Shown piece by piece: positions 44,736 to 55,934 of a DNA stretch of 60,000 nt. Both the position numbers and the translations under genes were made by a program. Within the stretch, counting starts at the first letter, position 1. Each line of letters begins with the position of its first letter. The notes under the pieces were generated by a model that was not told the DNA's origin, did not search any database, and saw only the letters and a list, made by a program, of their open reading frames with translations. This stretch comes from Cristatella mucedo (taxonomy: Eukaryota > Bryozoa > Phylactolaemata > Cristatellidae), in NCBI GenBank assembly GCA_009760855.2, contig WPIO01000015.1, positions 2,384,001 through 2,444,000 of the forward strand, read 5' to 3'.

Positions 44736-45138
44736 AGCCATGATTGAAGCCATGGAGCGAGCCAGTCCTTGAACTTTCCAGGGACAGTCGGCGGTAAAAA
44801 GGTGAAGGGTGTCCAGTGTCTTGGCCGGCTGGCACGCTCATCGAGCCGGTCCAGGGGGTCAGGTCCTGCAACCGCACGGCATCTTCCTGAACAGGACACT
44901 ATTGACCGAGGCGGCTACCGCCTAAGCTCCCCAAAGGTTTGCACCGTGAACCAAGTGCTAGTCGAGGCGTACTTAACGAAATTCTGGGCCGGCACATGGT
45001 AGGTGATACAGAGCAATCGTCTACATACCGTTCTCGGTGGCTGAGAATTTCTCCATCGGGAAAGAAAGAATCGTTGTACAAAGGTTCTTCTGGACGCCAC
45101 GGAAGACTTACCTCCGGTATGATTGAGTCTTCGTTTCA
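44736..45138. other. Unassigned spacer
   Basis: Nothing was recognised up to the hAT target site. Confidence 0.5.
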
Positions 45139-45689
45139 GACTAAGTTTGTGGCGTAGCAAGGGGGGGGGGGCAGATGTCCCTGGGTGCCACGGTCAAGGG
45201 GGTGCCAAAAGCTAAGTGAACTGTGCATGTATTTTTTTAATTTCATGCGACAATAGCAATCTTGATTTCAAGCAAGTCATTGTTACACTGGACTTGACTA
45301 TTGCTGGCTGAGCTGGTTAAGCTCGTTTACAGACTTAGACCTTAGGCTAGGCTTGGCTGGCTGTGCCAGCCTGTCCCACAAGCCACAGCTCATCTGGTCC
45401 ATGCTGTGCTGTTGACAGGATATTGTATGCCACTCACTCGGGTTACTCGTCGTTAAAATAGTAAGTTTGAGAAAGTGATTATAAAGAATGTTAATAAAGA
45501 TTGTATCATGCTTAGAGACATTGTGTGCATTGAGTCTCCTGGCACCAGCTTGTAGACGACGTCGGCAAGGCTCAACCGTTTCCTCCGGAGACGGAGTCAC
45601 CGGTGTGAGGGTCCGTGTTACTCCAGACCGGCCCCCATTAACTGCACTTTCACTACGGCTACTGTGTACTTTTTTTTTACATTTTGGGT

Positions 45690-46225
45690 CATCCCAGTCT
45701 ATTTTCAGAAGACATGGTAGGAAAAAAGGACACGCGGTGCTCAGCACTGAAAACGAAAATTTGTAGAAAGAAGCAATCGAGTCCAGAAAAGTGCAAGTCC
45801 AGAAGGTTTCTTGACGAAGGCAAAGCTGAAGAAAAGCGAAGAGACAGAAAAACACTAGGAAAATTTTGACAGTCACAGCGGAAATTAGGAAGAGCATTTT
45901 GAGGAGGACGGAAGCAAGCAGGACGGGAATGATTACAAGAGCCGGGAAGAGGAGGAAAAGAGTGGAGGAGGCATAAAGCATGACACGTGACTGGAGAAAC
46001 AAGCACTCAGGCAGATGAAAGCTTCATGAAAAAAAAGCTTTGCTCTGTGAAGACATTCACCATTTGGACCATGGGAGTGCGAGCACTAACTAGAGAAGAA
46101 GATATGATATCCGCTGCAATGTTCCATGTGCTGACCCTGAATGATATTGGCTACCTGAAGTTTGACCAAACCACTGTTTTGGACGTCATTCTGCAGCAAC
46201 TTCGAACTGAACTAGTAGTACGAGG
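45690..46225 (+). pseudogene. hAT transposase, presumed N-terminal part
   Basis: Shifted frames on the plus strand are rich in Lys, Arg and Glu. A KRTRGAQH...KRK step is followed by an acidic EEHFEEDGSKQDGND region, the composition expected before the core of ZMYM1-like hAT proteins. A final 105-codon frame (45987-46304) runs into the LINE A fragment at about 46232. Assignment is by position within the element and by composition, so it is tentative. Confidence 0.4.
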
Positions 46226-46231
46226 TTCAAG

Positions 46232-46335
46232 CCTTCAAGCCTGGACGAATCACAGGGACCCGCTAATGCTGTCACAAATAGGTGCGCTTTTAAGCTCTTT
46301 TTAAATGTGGTCAAGTCAGCGGATGTCGCGACGCA
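46232..46335 (-). mobile_element. LINE A fragment inside hAT
   Basis: About 100 bases of LINE A end-of-ORF and early 3' untranslated sequence (GGGTCCCTGTGATTCGTCC on the minus strand). It lies between the hAT N-terminal part and the Tc1 remnant and has no tail. Confidence 0.8.
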
Positions 46336-47170
46336 AGTCTGCTGCAACTGGCTGCACTGGGTCGAAGGAAATCAGACCGCTTCGAGCTCTCTTCTCCGAG
46401 ACGTTAGAAGAGGCCGCCAGAAAGGCGGCGGCAAGTGTCGATAAGGCTCGTAGGTGGCTTACGGAGCTTACGGCGTTTACAGCTAGTAAACAGCTAGTAA
46501 GCGCAAGCCGTTATTTAAGGAACGACGACGAAATTGCCGTCTGCAGTTGGCCCGAAAACACCCGCTGCACAGCTGCCGACTGGAGCAGTATTCTATAGAC
46601 CGATGAAAGTAAATTCGTGTTCCACGGAGATCGCAAGCGGAGGAATTTCGTCAGTCGAAGAAAGGGCGACGAGTACCACCCGGAATGGCTAGCAATCTAC
46701 GCTCAAGTAGGGAGGTGAAAGTGTGCTTGTTTGGTTTGGTTTTCGGCTTCCGGCGTAGGAGGAACTCGACACCAAATTCCGGCGTAGGAGGAACTCGACA
46801 CCAAATTAACGGGATTGTTACAGGAAGGTGTTCATGGACAGTAAAAAAATATTGGCATGCCCTGTGACATAGATCCTGTGGGGGAGGACTACGTTTGGCG
46901 AATGGATAATGATCCCAAGCATGCCGAAAATACAACGGAGCCATTATTAGCCGATTCAGGTGGTGTCCGAGTCCTTAGTTTGCCAAGCCATTCTCCCGAT
47001 CTCAACCCTATTGAGAATCTGTGGGACAGGTTGGAGCACTCACTTGAAGCTGAGAACAGCATCTCGTCTTCCCCCGGAACAGCTTTTTGGTCGCCTTAGG
47101 CGTCTGTGGGACAACATTACTCCAGATGTTTGCCGAAAGCTGACTGAGTCAATGCCCTAGCGAATACGTT
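46336..47170 (+). pseudogene. Tc1/mariner transposase remnant
   Basis: Catalytic landmarks are present in order. The first Asp is in TDESKFVFHGDRKR (about 46598). The second is in MDNDPKHAENTTEPLL, corresponding to the Tc1 QDNDPKH. The Glu is in SPDLNPIENLWDRLEH (about 47018). Spacing from the second Asp to the Glu is 35 residues with no frame break, one more than canonical DD34E. Upstream is a degraded helix-turn-helix region. A 29-bp tandem duplication (46748-46805) and stops disrupt the centre. It continues to about KLTESMP at 47160. Inverted terminal repeats were not found. Confidence 0.85.
46748..46805. repeat. 29-bp tandem duplication inside Tc1
   Basis: Two identical 29-base units beginning TTCCGGCGTAGGAGGAACTC follow each other directly. 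The duplication is not a multiple of three, so it shifts the transposase frame. Confidence 0.95.
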
Positions 47171-47689
47171 AAGTCATAAAGAACAGGGGTGATCCAACCT
47201 CCTACTGATGTGAGTACCCATTAGTGCATGTGTAACCTTAGTTCTGCTAATAGAAAATATTAAAACACCTCGTTCGCATGTTTTCAGTGCTGTTAGATGA
47301 AGAGCGAGTCAGTCGACTTACGGGACAGCGGCTTGGTGGCGGTACCTATTCACCCTCGTAAATACTTTTGCGTTTGAATGTATATGCGAGGTGGATTAAC
47401 CACCGAAGTTGGGGGAGTGCAGCTGGGACAGGCAGCATCCCCTAAATCATCAAAGGCCGGACGCTGCACGGAGTCAACTGCCCAATCACCTGCTGCAGGT
47501 AGGGCATATATTATTGGCTAGATGCTGAGCTAATTACAACAGCCGCAGCCGAAGACCCACGCAACAGCTCATGCTGCTAGTCAAGATACCGTTGTCTTTA
47601 CCATCTTGGAACAATAGCGTGCACCTACTTATACTTTCCAAGATCAGCTCTGAGATAGGAAGAACTAAAGAAAGTCTTAGCCATCACTA
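47171..47689. other. Unassigned stretch inside the hAT
   Basis: It probably includes the right end of the Tc1 element and intervening hAT sequence. No domain was seen. Confidence 0.4.
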
Positions 47690-48670
47690 TCAAACTTGAA
47701 TTTGCAACAGTGTGGAGTGCAAGAGTGGAGACTGTGAAAGCTATGAATGACGGACTGAACAGCATTGAAGGTTTTTTGGAGCAACTGTCTAAGAACACAT
47801 GTGAAACACTTGAAACACGAAATGAAGCTGGCAGTCTCATACATTGTACTTTGAACTTAAATTTGTTGGCTCTGTCGCCATTTTGGTATAGCATCTTAAG
47901 GAAGATTGACCGAATTCAAAAAGACTTCAGGATCAAAAGATGAACTTGAAAGGCACCTATTGTGACCTCCACCTTGAGATTGAGACGTAGAGACTGCGAG
48001 AAGACCTGTGCAAAGACTCACTACTAGATACCAAAAGGAGATGTGAATTGTGGGGAGTTGCAGTGAATGAAGAATCCGCCCAAGGACAGATGCCCGGAGA
48101 ACTATCTCAAGATGTTGGTCTCACGTCAGAGGAGGAGATTTCAATAATAATGCAGAACAGCATAGACTATATCCGACAAGAAATTACAAGTAGGTTTTCT
48201 AGCTCACAGATCTTGATGCCAAATTTGGTTTCTTGTTGGAAGCTGAAAAACTTTGGAAGACGCCTGACCGGTCCAAACTCCGCTAGCAATGTCTAGATCG
48301 TGGAGCTTTTATATTTCAGACGTTGATGGAACAGAGCTGCACAACGAAATATGTGACAGCAAAATGCTTCTTTCCACACGTCACGACTCGGCACCAAAGA
48401 CCCCACTGGAACTCGTGTCTTTTATTGTCAGTTATGAATATGTGTTTGCTAATTTGAGAGTTGCCTTGCAAGTTCTTCTCACCATAGCTGTATCAGTTGC
48501 CAGTTATGAAAGTGCCTTTAGCAAGCTGAAGATAATCCTGTCATATCTGAAAGCATTAATGGGGCGAGATTGACTCTCTGATTTGGACTTGTTAAGCATA
48601 GAGAAAGAAATACTGGAAAATATTGACTTTCAAACTGTAATAGACCAGTTTGCCACGTTCAAGGCCTAAA
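47690..48670 (+). pseudogene. hAT transposase, C-terminal half (ZMYM1-like)
   Basis: The first frame (47710-47943) reads SARVETVKAMNDGL, ETRNEAGSL and ALSPFWYSILRKIDRIQKDF, which follow the ZMYM1-type transposase order. An EEISIIMQNSIDYIRQEITS helix lies at 48140. The dimerisation domain follows: PLELVSFIV, LRVALQVLLTIAVSVASYES, AFSKLKIILSYLKALMG (48400-48565). After a stop comes LDLLSIEKEILENIDFQTVI to a TAA at 48667. The family motif is LLTIPVSVASCERSFSKLKL; here Pro, Cys and Arg are replaced. Several stops are present. Confidence 0.85.
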
Positions 48671-48917
48671 AAATTCACTTAAGTTAAAGCCGCTATAGCT
48701 AACTTGTATTTTAACTAGAGTTAATAAGACTTTCTCGAATCTATGAGCCTACAAGCGTATGTATTTTGGATTTCTTTAGTAGTGGAGCTATATTGCAGCA
48801 ATTTTTGAAAAGGGGGAGGCACGATTAGTAGCTTCGTCCCCTAGTGCCGAAAGGTCTCACTGTGCCGCTGGACTAAGCTTACTCCAGCCATCGAATGAAA
48901 TTCTCCTGGGCCAAAAG

Positions 48918-50325
48918 GTTATGTAACGTATCTCCGTCTGTAACTCCACAAAGCCATAAAGACTATGTGATTATGTGGGTGTTACGCATTGGCGTTTTGT
49001 ATAGCGCACTTAAGCCAACGCGGCTTTCGATACGCATTCGGTAGCCAAAAAACTTCATCTCACGTAGCAAAAGAAAGTGAGAAACATAGCTGAGTCAAGA
49101 GATCAGTTGAGGTTGTGAGTAGCATGGAAGTAGCAGCCTAGGCCGGCTGGAAGGATATGCCGTGGTCGGCAGCAGGAGAGTAGCTATCGTTGCTTAAGAA
49201 TTGTGGACTGGAATTTCGCAGTTTAGGACCTGCACAGCAAAAGCTCTGTCGCCAAATGTCTTTCAGTGGAGTAATGGAACAGCAAATTGAGGGCACAAAG
49301 AGGCTTAAACTGGCGCAGGAGTATTAAGGAGTCAAGCCGTGGCGGGCCTTGTGGGTCAGTCTAAGAGCTTTACTCTGTATCCATTGATCAACCGGCAGCC
49401 ATCCAAGCTCTTACAGCAAAAGAGACACGATCAAACCTCTGGGATTTGTAAACTTGCCTTGCAGCCATATTCATCACCACCTGCAGTGGCCTAGTGGCTT
49501 TTTTGGTGGCCCAGCCAAAAATGATTTACAATTGTCCAGCTGAGACAGAACCACGGAGCTAGTTAATTTTGTTACAAGCCATCGAAGAAGGCTGTTTCTA
49601 ATCTTAGATAGGGATCGGATGATGTGGCTGGCTATGGAAACAGTTTTCTTAATGAAGTTTCAAAATTTAAGTAGATGTAGAAGACGATATCTAAATTCCG
49701 AGCACACGGTGATGGCCGTGCAAGAGCATCACCTATTAGAAGAGCAAAGTCGTCTAGTCCAACCACTCGCTTGGGGTGTCCCGTGAGTTAGCAGTTCCGT
49801 TTTATCGTCGTTTGTTTTAAGGAAATTTGCAGACTTCCAAGATTAAAAGTCTGCAAGACAAACATTCAGTTTATCAGTCGCTGCAGCAGATTCCGACGGT
49901 TTAAACGATAAATACAGTATCGTGAGCATAAAAGTGATGGCTTATAACATGAGCCCGAATAACTTTTCCAAGAGGTTGCGTGTAGATGGAGAACAAACAG
50001 CAAAGGACCGTGGACGGACCATTGTGGGACTTCACAGGTGACTGGTCGGGTGGATGAGGCCTGATACCCACACGACACGGACTGAATACGACCGGACAAA
50101 TACGATTTGAACCACGCCAGTGCCTCGTCTGCCAGACCGGTCGTTGTTCTCAATCGCTCAAGTAGTATATCGTCATCAATAGTGTGGAAGGCAGCTGATA
50201 AATCAAGCAGTGCTAGGGCAATGCCATTGCCACCATTGTTGCTGCATAGGATCTCATCGGTTAGACCTGCTGTCGCTACACTAGTGAGGCTGCTGAATCT
50301 ACTGCCCACCTTTACTTAATGCTAA
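48918..50325 (-). mobile_element. LINE B copy with RT domain
   Basis: This is the longest LINE B. On the minus strand the RT reads ALALLDLSAAFHTIDDDILL, ALAWFKSYLSGRIQSV and VPQWSVHGPLLFVLH (50309-49990), L2/CR1-like but distinct from LINE A. The YADD box is lost in frameshifted sequence. A post-RT region follows, then a 3' untranslated region with GAATGCGTATCGAAAGCCGC and the GGAGATACGTTACATAAC end at 48918. This copy links the short LINE B ends elsewhere to a coding LINE. Confidence 0.85.
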
Positions 50326-52330
50326 GCCGGTCAGAGGCCAGGGAGGGGCTAACGGCTACACCATTCCAGAGGCAGACAATCGTAGGGACGCTTCATAGGG
50401 AAGGTGAAGGGAAAGCGTCAGGCTGAAGAGTCGCCAGACGGGCCCTTCGGGCGGGTCCACCGGAAGGCCGGAAGGGGGCCTGCCGCTGCCTTCCCTACGC
50501 CCGCTGATAGCGCAGTGACCATCGGGGTCGATTCGGGAGCTTCCTCGTTCCGAGTCCGCTATTCGTGCTATTGCTATGCTATGGCTCGATGCACCGAGGT
50601 CGTTCCTAGAGGAACTCTTTGCCGTCGCCGGCAAAGGTCGACGCGATGCATGTCGGTGGCACTGAGTGTTGCAAGCGCCAGCAGAAGGCAGCCTCACTGA
50701 GGCAATAGTGGGCGTGGGTAAGCAGCACTGCTACGGCTCGGGCGCTCGAGCGACCGCTACGACCAGTGTGAACCTCCTGCAGCCTCAATGGTCAACTAAT
50801 GTCTCGCAAACGCCGCAGCAAATACGCACCGCACCGCAGACGATTACCGACACCGACCGCTTACCACACATTTCAAGCAACTATGCCGTCACACTGTAGC
50901 GCTTTCGCTCACAGAAAAGCTCCGCCACAGCGAGTAATCCCAGCCTGGATTACGAATCTAGCTAGCCTCAGTGCCAATGGAGGGCCTTCGAGGAGAAAGT
51001 AACACGCTGGACGAGAGTAATTATCGGACTGGTCGCGTAGCAGCGCGATTATGAGTATATCAGATTCGCAACTCCCAAACCAACTAACGCACGTACCGCA
51101 TACACACTCTGCTGGCAAGAAATGTCATTTTTTGCACAGATGATAAAGCCCCATGATCATGCTTCTGCTCTTGTTTTAAGCGGAAAGAATTGCGTTAAAT
51201 TTATGAGGAATCGTGTGGGCCTGTCGCACGGAAACTCGGTACATGGCCGTAGCGTTTGCTGCGGCATGGGCAACCTCATGGCCATATCCTCCCAGCAATG
51301 GCGAGCAATTATGCGCTTCCGCAGCAATTCAACTTGCGTTGCTATCCAAGTACGTTCGAAAAATGGCTGCAACGTCTCCACCACGCCACGCTCTGCGATC
51401 AAAAGCAGCTGGCAACGTAAAGCGGAAGCTCACCATCCGCGAGACGCTACCTTGGATGCAGCTCGCCTGTACCGGTGCGATGCGCTGGCGCGAAACTTTG
51501 CGAAGCCTCGCTGACCAGCTTTCGACCGAGCCTCCGGGAGTTTCACGATCGCCGCAAGTTTCATCCGGTGCGTATAACTAGCATGTCCACGCAAGCCGCG
51601 TACTGCACTGGTTAACCATTGGCGTCGACAGTACGACTGTAGCTCGACAACCCTTGCCGAGGAGGAAGTGCGGCGGTGCGCAAGCGCAGCAGGGGACGAT
51701 TCCTTAAAGTGACAGGAATAGCGGCGGCCCATGCCATGCGCACCAGCCTTAGCTGAAGACGCGGCTGGTCACGTTCGGCCGCAGACGGCGAGCTTTCCCA
51801 GCAGCGTCTTAGCCACTTGCGCTTTAGCGGAAGTAAGAGCCGCAGCGCTGGCCTTATTTCGGTTCGCTCTACTCGGATGCACACCGAGTGGAGAGTTGAA
51901 GCGAGAGTTGGACGCGTTGCTCAGCCTGTCGTATTGCGGCCGGCGCTCTTGGTGGATGCGACGCGTCCTGCTAAGCTAGGAGAACGCTACCGCCGCGCAA
52001 GCGATTAGCGCTACCGTTTATTGTCCACGCGTCCTCGCACTCGGGCTGACGTGTCAGCTTACCGCGGTGATGACTTCGCCAGTCGGCCACTCTTTACTTT
52101 ATTAGAGCGGCTGCTTGGGGACTACTGCCACTTAGTTTCTTTGACCGCTTAGCAGGCCCGTAGCAACGAAATTTTGCAGTGGATTTAACCTCGGCCTTTA
52201 GTGAGCGTACTTGTGACCTATCGGAAGTGTTAAGACACGCGAGCACTTTGCGCTTTTTTTTATCTACATCGCCATTTCGTAGGAACAGCTGAGTGGAAGA
52301 GTGCAGGACATAATATAAAAAACATACCAT
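50326..52330. other. GC/CpG-rich region without a recognised gene
   Basis: From about 50.4 to 52.1 kb the sequence is clearly richer in GC and CpG than its surroundings, with open frames up to 130 codons on both strands. None has a recognisable domain. It could be the promoter region or an exon of a neighbouring gene. Confidence 0.4.
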
Positions 52331-52437
52331 TTTTGTAGCGCCCTAAGAGAACTTAATCTCTATTCAGGCGCTTCACACATATGCCATAGGTCTCGAGCCC
52401 ACGACCTCAGCCAGGCCGTGGTCGAGGCGAGCACCTG
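52331..52437 (-). mobile_element. SINE C copy, 5' truncated
   Basis: Tail (GCGCCTGAATAGAGATTAAG, CTCTTAGGGCGC) and B-box-like GGGCTCGAGACC on the minus strand. The A-box end is missing. Confidence 0.8.
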
Positions 52438-53209
52438 TTCATACGCCACAAATAAGGAAATTGTAATTACTATTCACTGGTAGTACTCACAGCATGTCCT
52501 ATAAATTTTAATTACTAGATGAACCAGCGGTCGCGAATACTTAAAGGTTTAGCAGCTCAAAAGCATAAAAAGCGATTTGGCTAAACGTTAATATCCCTAG
52601 ATGAATCCCAATCTTACTATCCATAAGTCGTGCATAATTACCGGACTATACTGGCGGTTTTAAAATGTTAAAATTCCAGGCATTCCGTAGCCAGGAATTG
52701 TATAAAGACTGAATAAAAATGAAGATATCCACACGCGGCTGGAACGACAAGCAGCGAGCTCTCCTCGGCGCGAACCTGTCAAATAGAGCTGCTGGAACAA
52801 GTGACCACGGAGCAATGACGAGACACACTTGGTTAAGCCAGTCGTTTTGGATAACTCGATTGCAGCGTCCCGCTAGCTTATCCTGCGGCCGCAACTATTC
52901 AGCCCGATGCTTCGATATAGTATAAACCAAGAGCAAAGTCTCGCAGGCTGTCCTAGGCTGGCTGTCAGTCCAACCCCATTGACTCGCGCTCAAGAGACTG
53001 ACTCCCAGACTCAGGAGGCAGACTCCGGCGCCAGAGAATGCTCTGCGAGCTCGCTGGTCCCTCCCTGGGAGCCTCGTAGCCGAGTCAGGATCGTAGCTAC
53101 CAGGCCTCCGGGTAGCCGAAGGAGCGTGCGGCTGCTACTGATAGCAACATCCGGGGAGGTCGGTGGGCTAAAGCTGATGTATCTCCGCGTACGACCCTAC
53201 GGACGGTTG
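52438..53209. other. Unassigned spacer
   Basis: A 137-codon frame at 52907-53320 runs into the SINE and shows no domain. Confidence 0.45.
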
Positions 53210-53358
53210 CCGAGCTGGTTTGGTCCAGCGATTAAGGTGGTCGCCCCGACCAAGGCCTGGCTGAGGTCGTGGGCTCGACCCCCGTGGCATATGTGTGTGA
53301 AGCGCCTGAATAGAGATTAAGTTCTCTGAGGGCACTATACGAATGAATTATATATATT
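53210..53358 (+). mobile_element. SINE C copy, full length
   Basis: The clearest SINE C: CCGAGCTGGTTTGGTCCAGC, GGTTAAGG, TGGGCTCGACCCC, then AAGCGCCTGAATAGAGATTA and AGTTCTCTGAGGGCACTATA. Sequence directly before the copy is unrelated. Confidence 0.9.
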
Positions 53359-53867
53359 TCTATACTGTTTACGTTTCTTGTGAGGGCTGCATAATAAAAA
53401 GCGGTCGACTTTAAAAGCCGAGAGTAGCCTTAAATGAGTCTGTGCGAGGTCGATTTTATTAAAAAAAATATTTGCACCAGCACTTCATTCATAGGAAAGC
53501 AGGGTACGACTGAGAATTTTCCTCCAACGAAGCATAAACCAGGCCGAATAGTGTTCGGTACTACCGTTTCCTAACCGTACAGCTAATCCAGGGCGCCGTT
53601 GGGGTCGGCCGCACGACCGTGCATTCGGCCATGCCGGCCGTGTCCGTTATCTCTATGGTTCTCTTCAAGCATCCATGGCCTTCTACCGAGCGATCAAGGC
53701 TGATCACCCCTGATATCAAACACTCACACGTGAAGGTTTACCACATTTTATACCTCTGAGAAGAAGGCACCATCTGCAGAAAATGGTATCTCTTTAGGCC
53801 CGTCAGCTCATGGCGATGTGTCGTTACAACAAGGTGTAGTGGCTTCTCACTAAGGTCCTTATAATAG
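53359..53867. other. Unassigned spacer
   Basis: Nothing was recognised. Confidence 0.5.
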
Positions 53868-54657
53868 AAACAATAATAATACATTTGATATAGCACCCTC
53901 AGAGAAAACGTAATCTCTTTCTAGGCACTTTACAACTGCCGCAAACGTAGCACGATCGAATGCTCAATAAACAATAAGAATAAATGACATGGTTAGGGAT
54001 GACATGCACAGGGTCAGCATGCAAGTAAGGTTAGTGGCAGCATGCACAAAGTCAGCACCCATAAGCACATAAAGGAAAAATCATATGGACCAACTTAATG
54101 CTGTCCTAAAATAAGTGCGTTTTTAATTTCTTTTTAAATGTGGTCAAATTAGGGGATGTCGTGAAGCAAGTCGGGAGTCAGTTCCAGGCTTTGGGAGCAT
54201 ACGAACTAAAGACACGGTCTCCAAAGGATTTGAGGTTTGTACTAGGTATAAGTAAACAGTTAGATTCCGAAAAGGGGTGGTACGATGCTTAACCTGGTGG
54301 GGGAGTAGATCTTATAAGTAGGCTGGAGCCAAAGAATTAAGGGATCTAATCGTGAGCGACAAAACCTTGAAGTCGATGCATTGCTTGACTTGTAGCCAGT
54401 GCAGGTCGGCGAGAAGTGGTGTGATGTGGCTGGCAACTGCGATGCTCACGACGGAAAACCTTAGCTGTCGAGTTTTGCACCAGCTCTAAGCTCCCGATTG
54501 CACATGCCGGTAGACCAGCAAGCAACGAGTTACATAAGTCAAGACGGGATGTCACTAATGCATGGACCAACGTAGATGCGGTATCCCTGTCTTAAATACC
54601 CTGAATTTTAGCAATGTTATGTAGCTGAAAGTACGCAGATTTTAGTGTGGAGCTTAC
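53868..54657 (-). mobile_element. LINE A copy with 3' end
   Basis: On the minus strand it runs from just after RT (AYFQLHNIAKI-like) through the C-terminal block, including MVHALVTSRLDLCNSLLAGL and PACAIGSLELVQNS in frame at 54570. It ends in the 3' untranslated region, hairpin and an (ATT)-like end at 53868. Confidence 0.85.
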
Positions 54658-54724
54658 CCGGGTATGTCCAACAGTAGTGGGAGCTATGTGCCCGACCAAA
54701 TGGGAATTACCCCTTCAAAGCACA

Positions 54725-54990
54725 TTTATTGATATTGTACAAAGACCAATAGAACGAATCGCATGAAAAGTGCCACAAAGAACAATGGTAACATAAGCTA
54801 TCATTTGATGTAACATAACTGCCATGTTGACCTTCTGATGACTTGTAAAAGTCAAGGTCACGCTAATATGGCTTTATCCTATCAACAGATTCAATACCAG
54901 TTACTCTAGAAATATGACAAACCCCTCAAAAGTTGCAGGACACTCGGCTTTATGGTCCCCATACTAACAACAACATATTTAAAAAATTCG
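54725..54990 (+). repeat. Interspersed repeat E, copy 2
   Basis: It aligns with the reverse complement of 15090-15360 over about 250 bases (see that entry for shared blocks). No coding potential was seen. Confidence 0.7.
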
Positions 54991-55934
54991 ACATCTCAAA
55001 CTGACTGCCATCACGATCATAGTTGTGGACAGGACATTTTGTCCCAGGCACATCATATGCGTACATCATGCCTAGATGCGCAGGGGGAGAACATAAAGGC
55101 AGGTGACCCCTACCTATATTCCAAATTTCGCGTCGATCGGCCGAGTATCGACGGAGCTGTAAAATTGAGGAGGTACAAAGTACCACAGCGGAAAAGCACT
55201 CAAAGAAGCCAACTTAAGCTTTCAAAGCATGTAGGCAATGAAAAACAAGTGTGTTACTATGTTTGTCGCCATACAACTTGAAAGCACATACTTACGACCG
55301 TATATTTCAAATTTCACGTTGATCGGGTCACCATTAGCCTACCTGTGACATTTTTACATGTGAATGAAAGGATGACAACGGCTTAGCAGATATGACATTA
55401 GCAACAGCAGGCATTTGACTGTCGTTTGCAGGTAAAGTGAGAACCCCAAGCTATAACCAAGCGACACCAATAGGAAACGCTATGCATCGCACACACGATT
55501 CAATAAATAGACAAAGATCGTAAGAATAAGCCAACTAACAAGACCCTTATATAGCATAAGCAGCACATATCCACGATAGGCCTCATTCAGCCGGCCTTCA
55601 AACCACGCTACAGCCGGGCGGCTCACCCCGAGTTCCCCAATTCAGATATCAAACTAGACACGTCATTAATGAGAACTTGAAGTCACCTCAGTTCCTTGAA
55701 TAGAGTTGAATCAACATTTTCGTACCAACTTCCAGTAAACGACGCCATAGTTCCATCCAAATCACCAGGCAGACGGGCCGCCGGACAAAGTACCACTCAC
55801 AGATATAGCCTCCTGCGTTACGGCCGATACAGAAACCAGATCAGCTGTCCCGTGATTCAGTAGGTGCAGTGGTAATGGCCTCCTTAGTTACGGTGGACCC
55901 GGCGGCTGTAATACTCAATAAATTAACCCTAATG
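54991..55934. other. Unassigned spacer, possibly more of repeat E
   Basis: It holds two related phrases, CCAAATTTCGCGTCGATCGG (55121) and TTCAAATTTCACGTTGATCG (55305), hinting at an internal duplication about 185 bases apart. No gene was recognised. Confidence 0.4.

Larger units (their letters stand above)
45147..48870 (+). mobile_element. hAT transposon (ZMYM1-like), composite
   Basis: Direct repeats GACTAAGT (45139-45146) and GACTAAGC (48871-48878), 7/8 identical, bound the element. The ends TTGTGGCGTAGCAAG and, reverse-complemented, CAGCGGCACAGTGAG are decayed versions of the common hAT terminus CAGTGGCGTAGCNAGG. A G-run follows the left end, then a CAAGGGGGTGCCAAAA step. Inside lie a lysine/glutamate-rich N-terminal region (about 45690-46220), an inserted LINE A piece, a Tc1 element, and the transposase C-terminal half. 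Confidence 0.8.

Noticed and set aside
45298-46002. A 234-codon minus-strand frame with several hydrophobic stretches, looking like a membrane protein
   Set aside because: It is antisense to the Lys/Glu-rich hAT N-terminal region. AAG/GAA/AAA codons read backwards become Leu/Phe/Ser, which creates false membrane segments.
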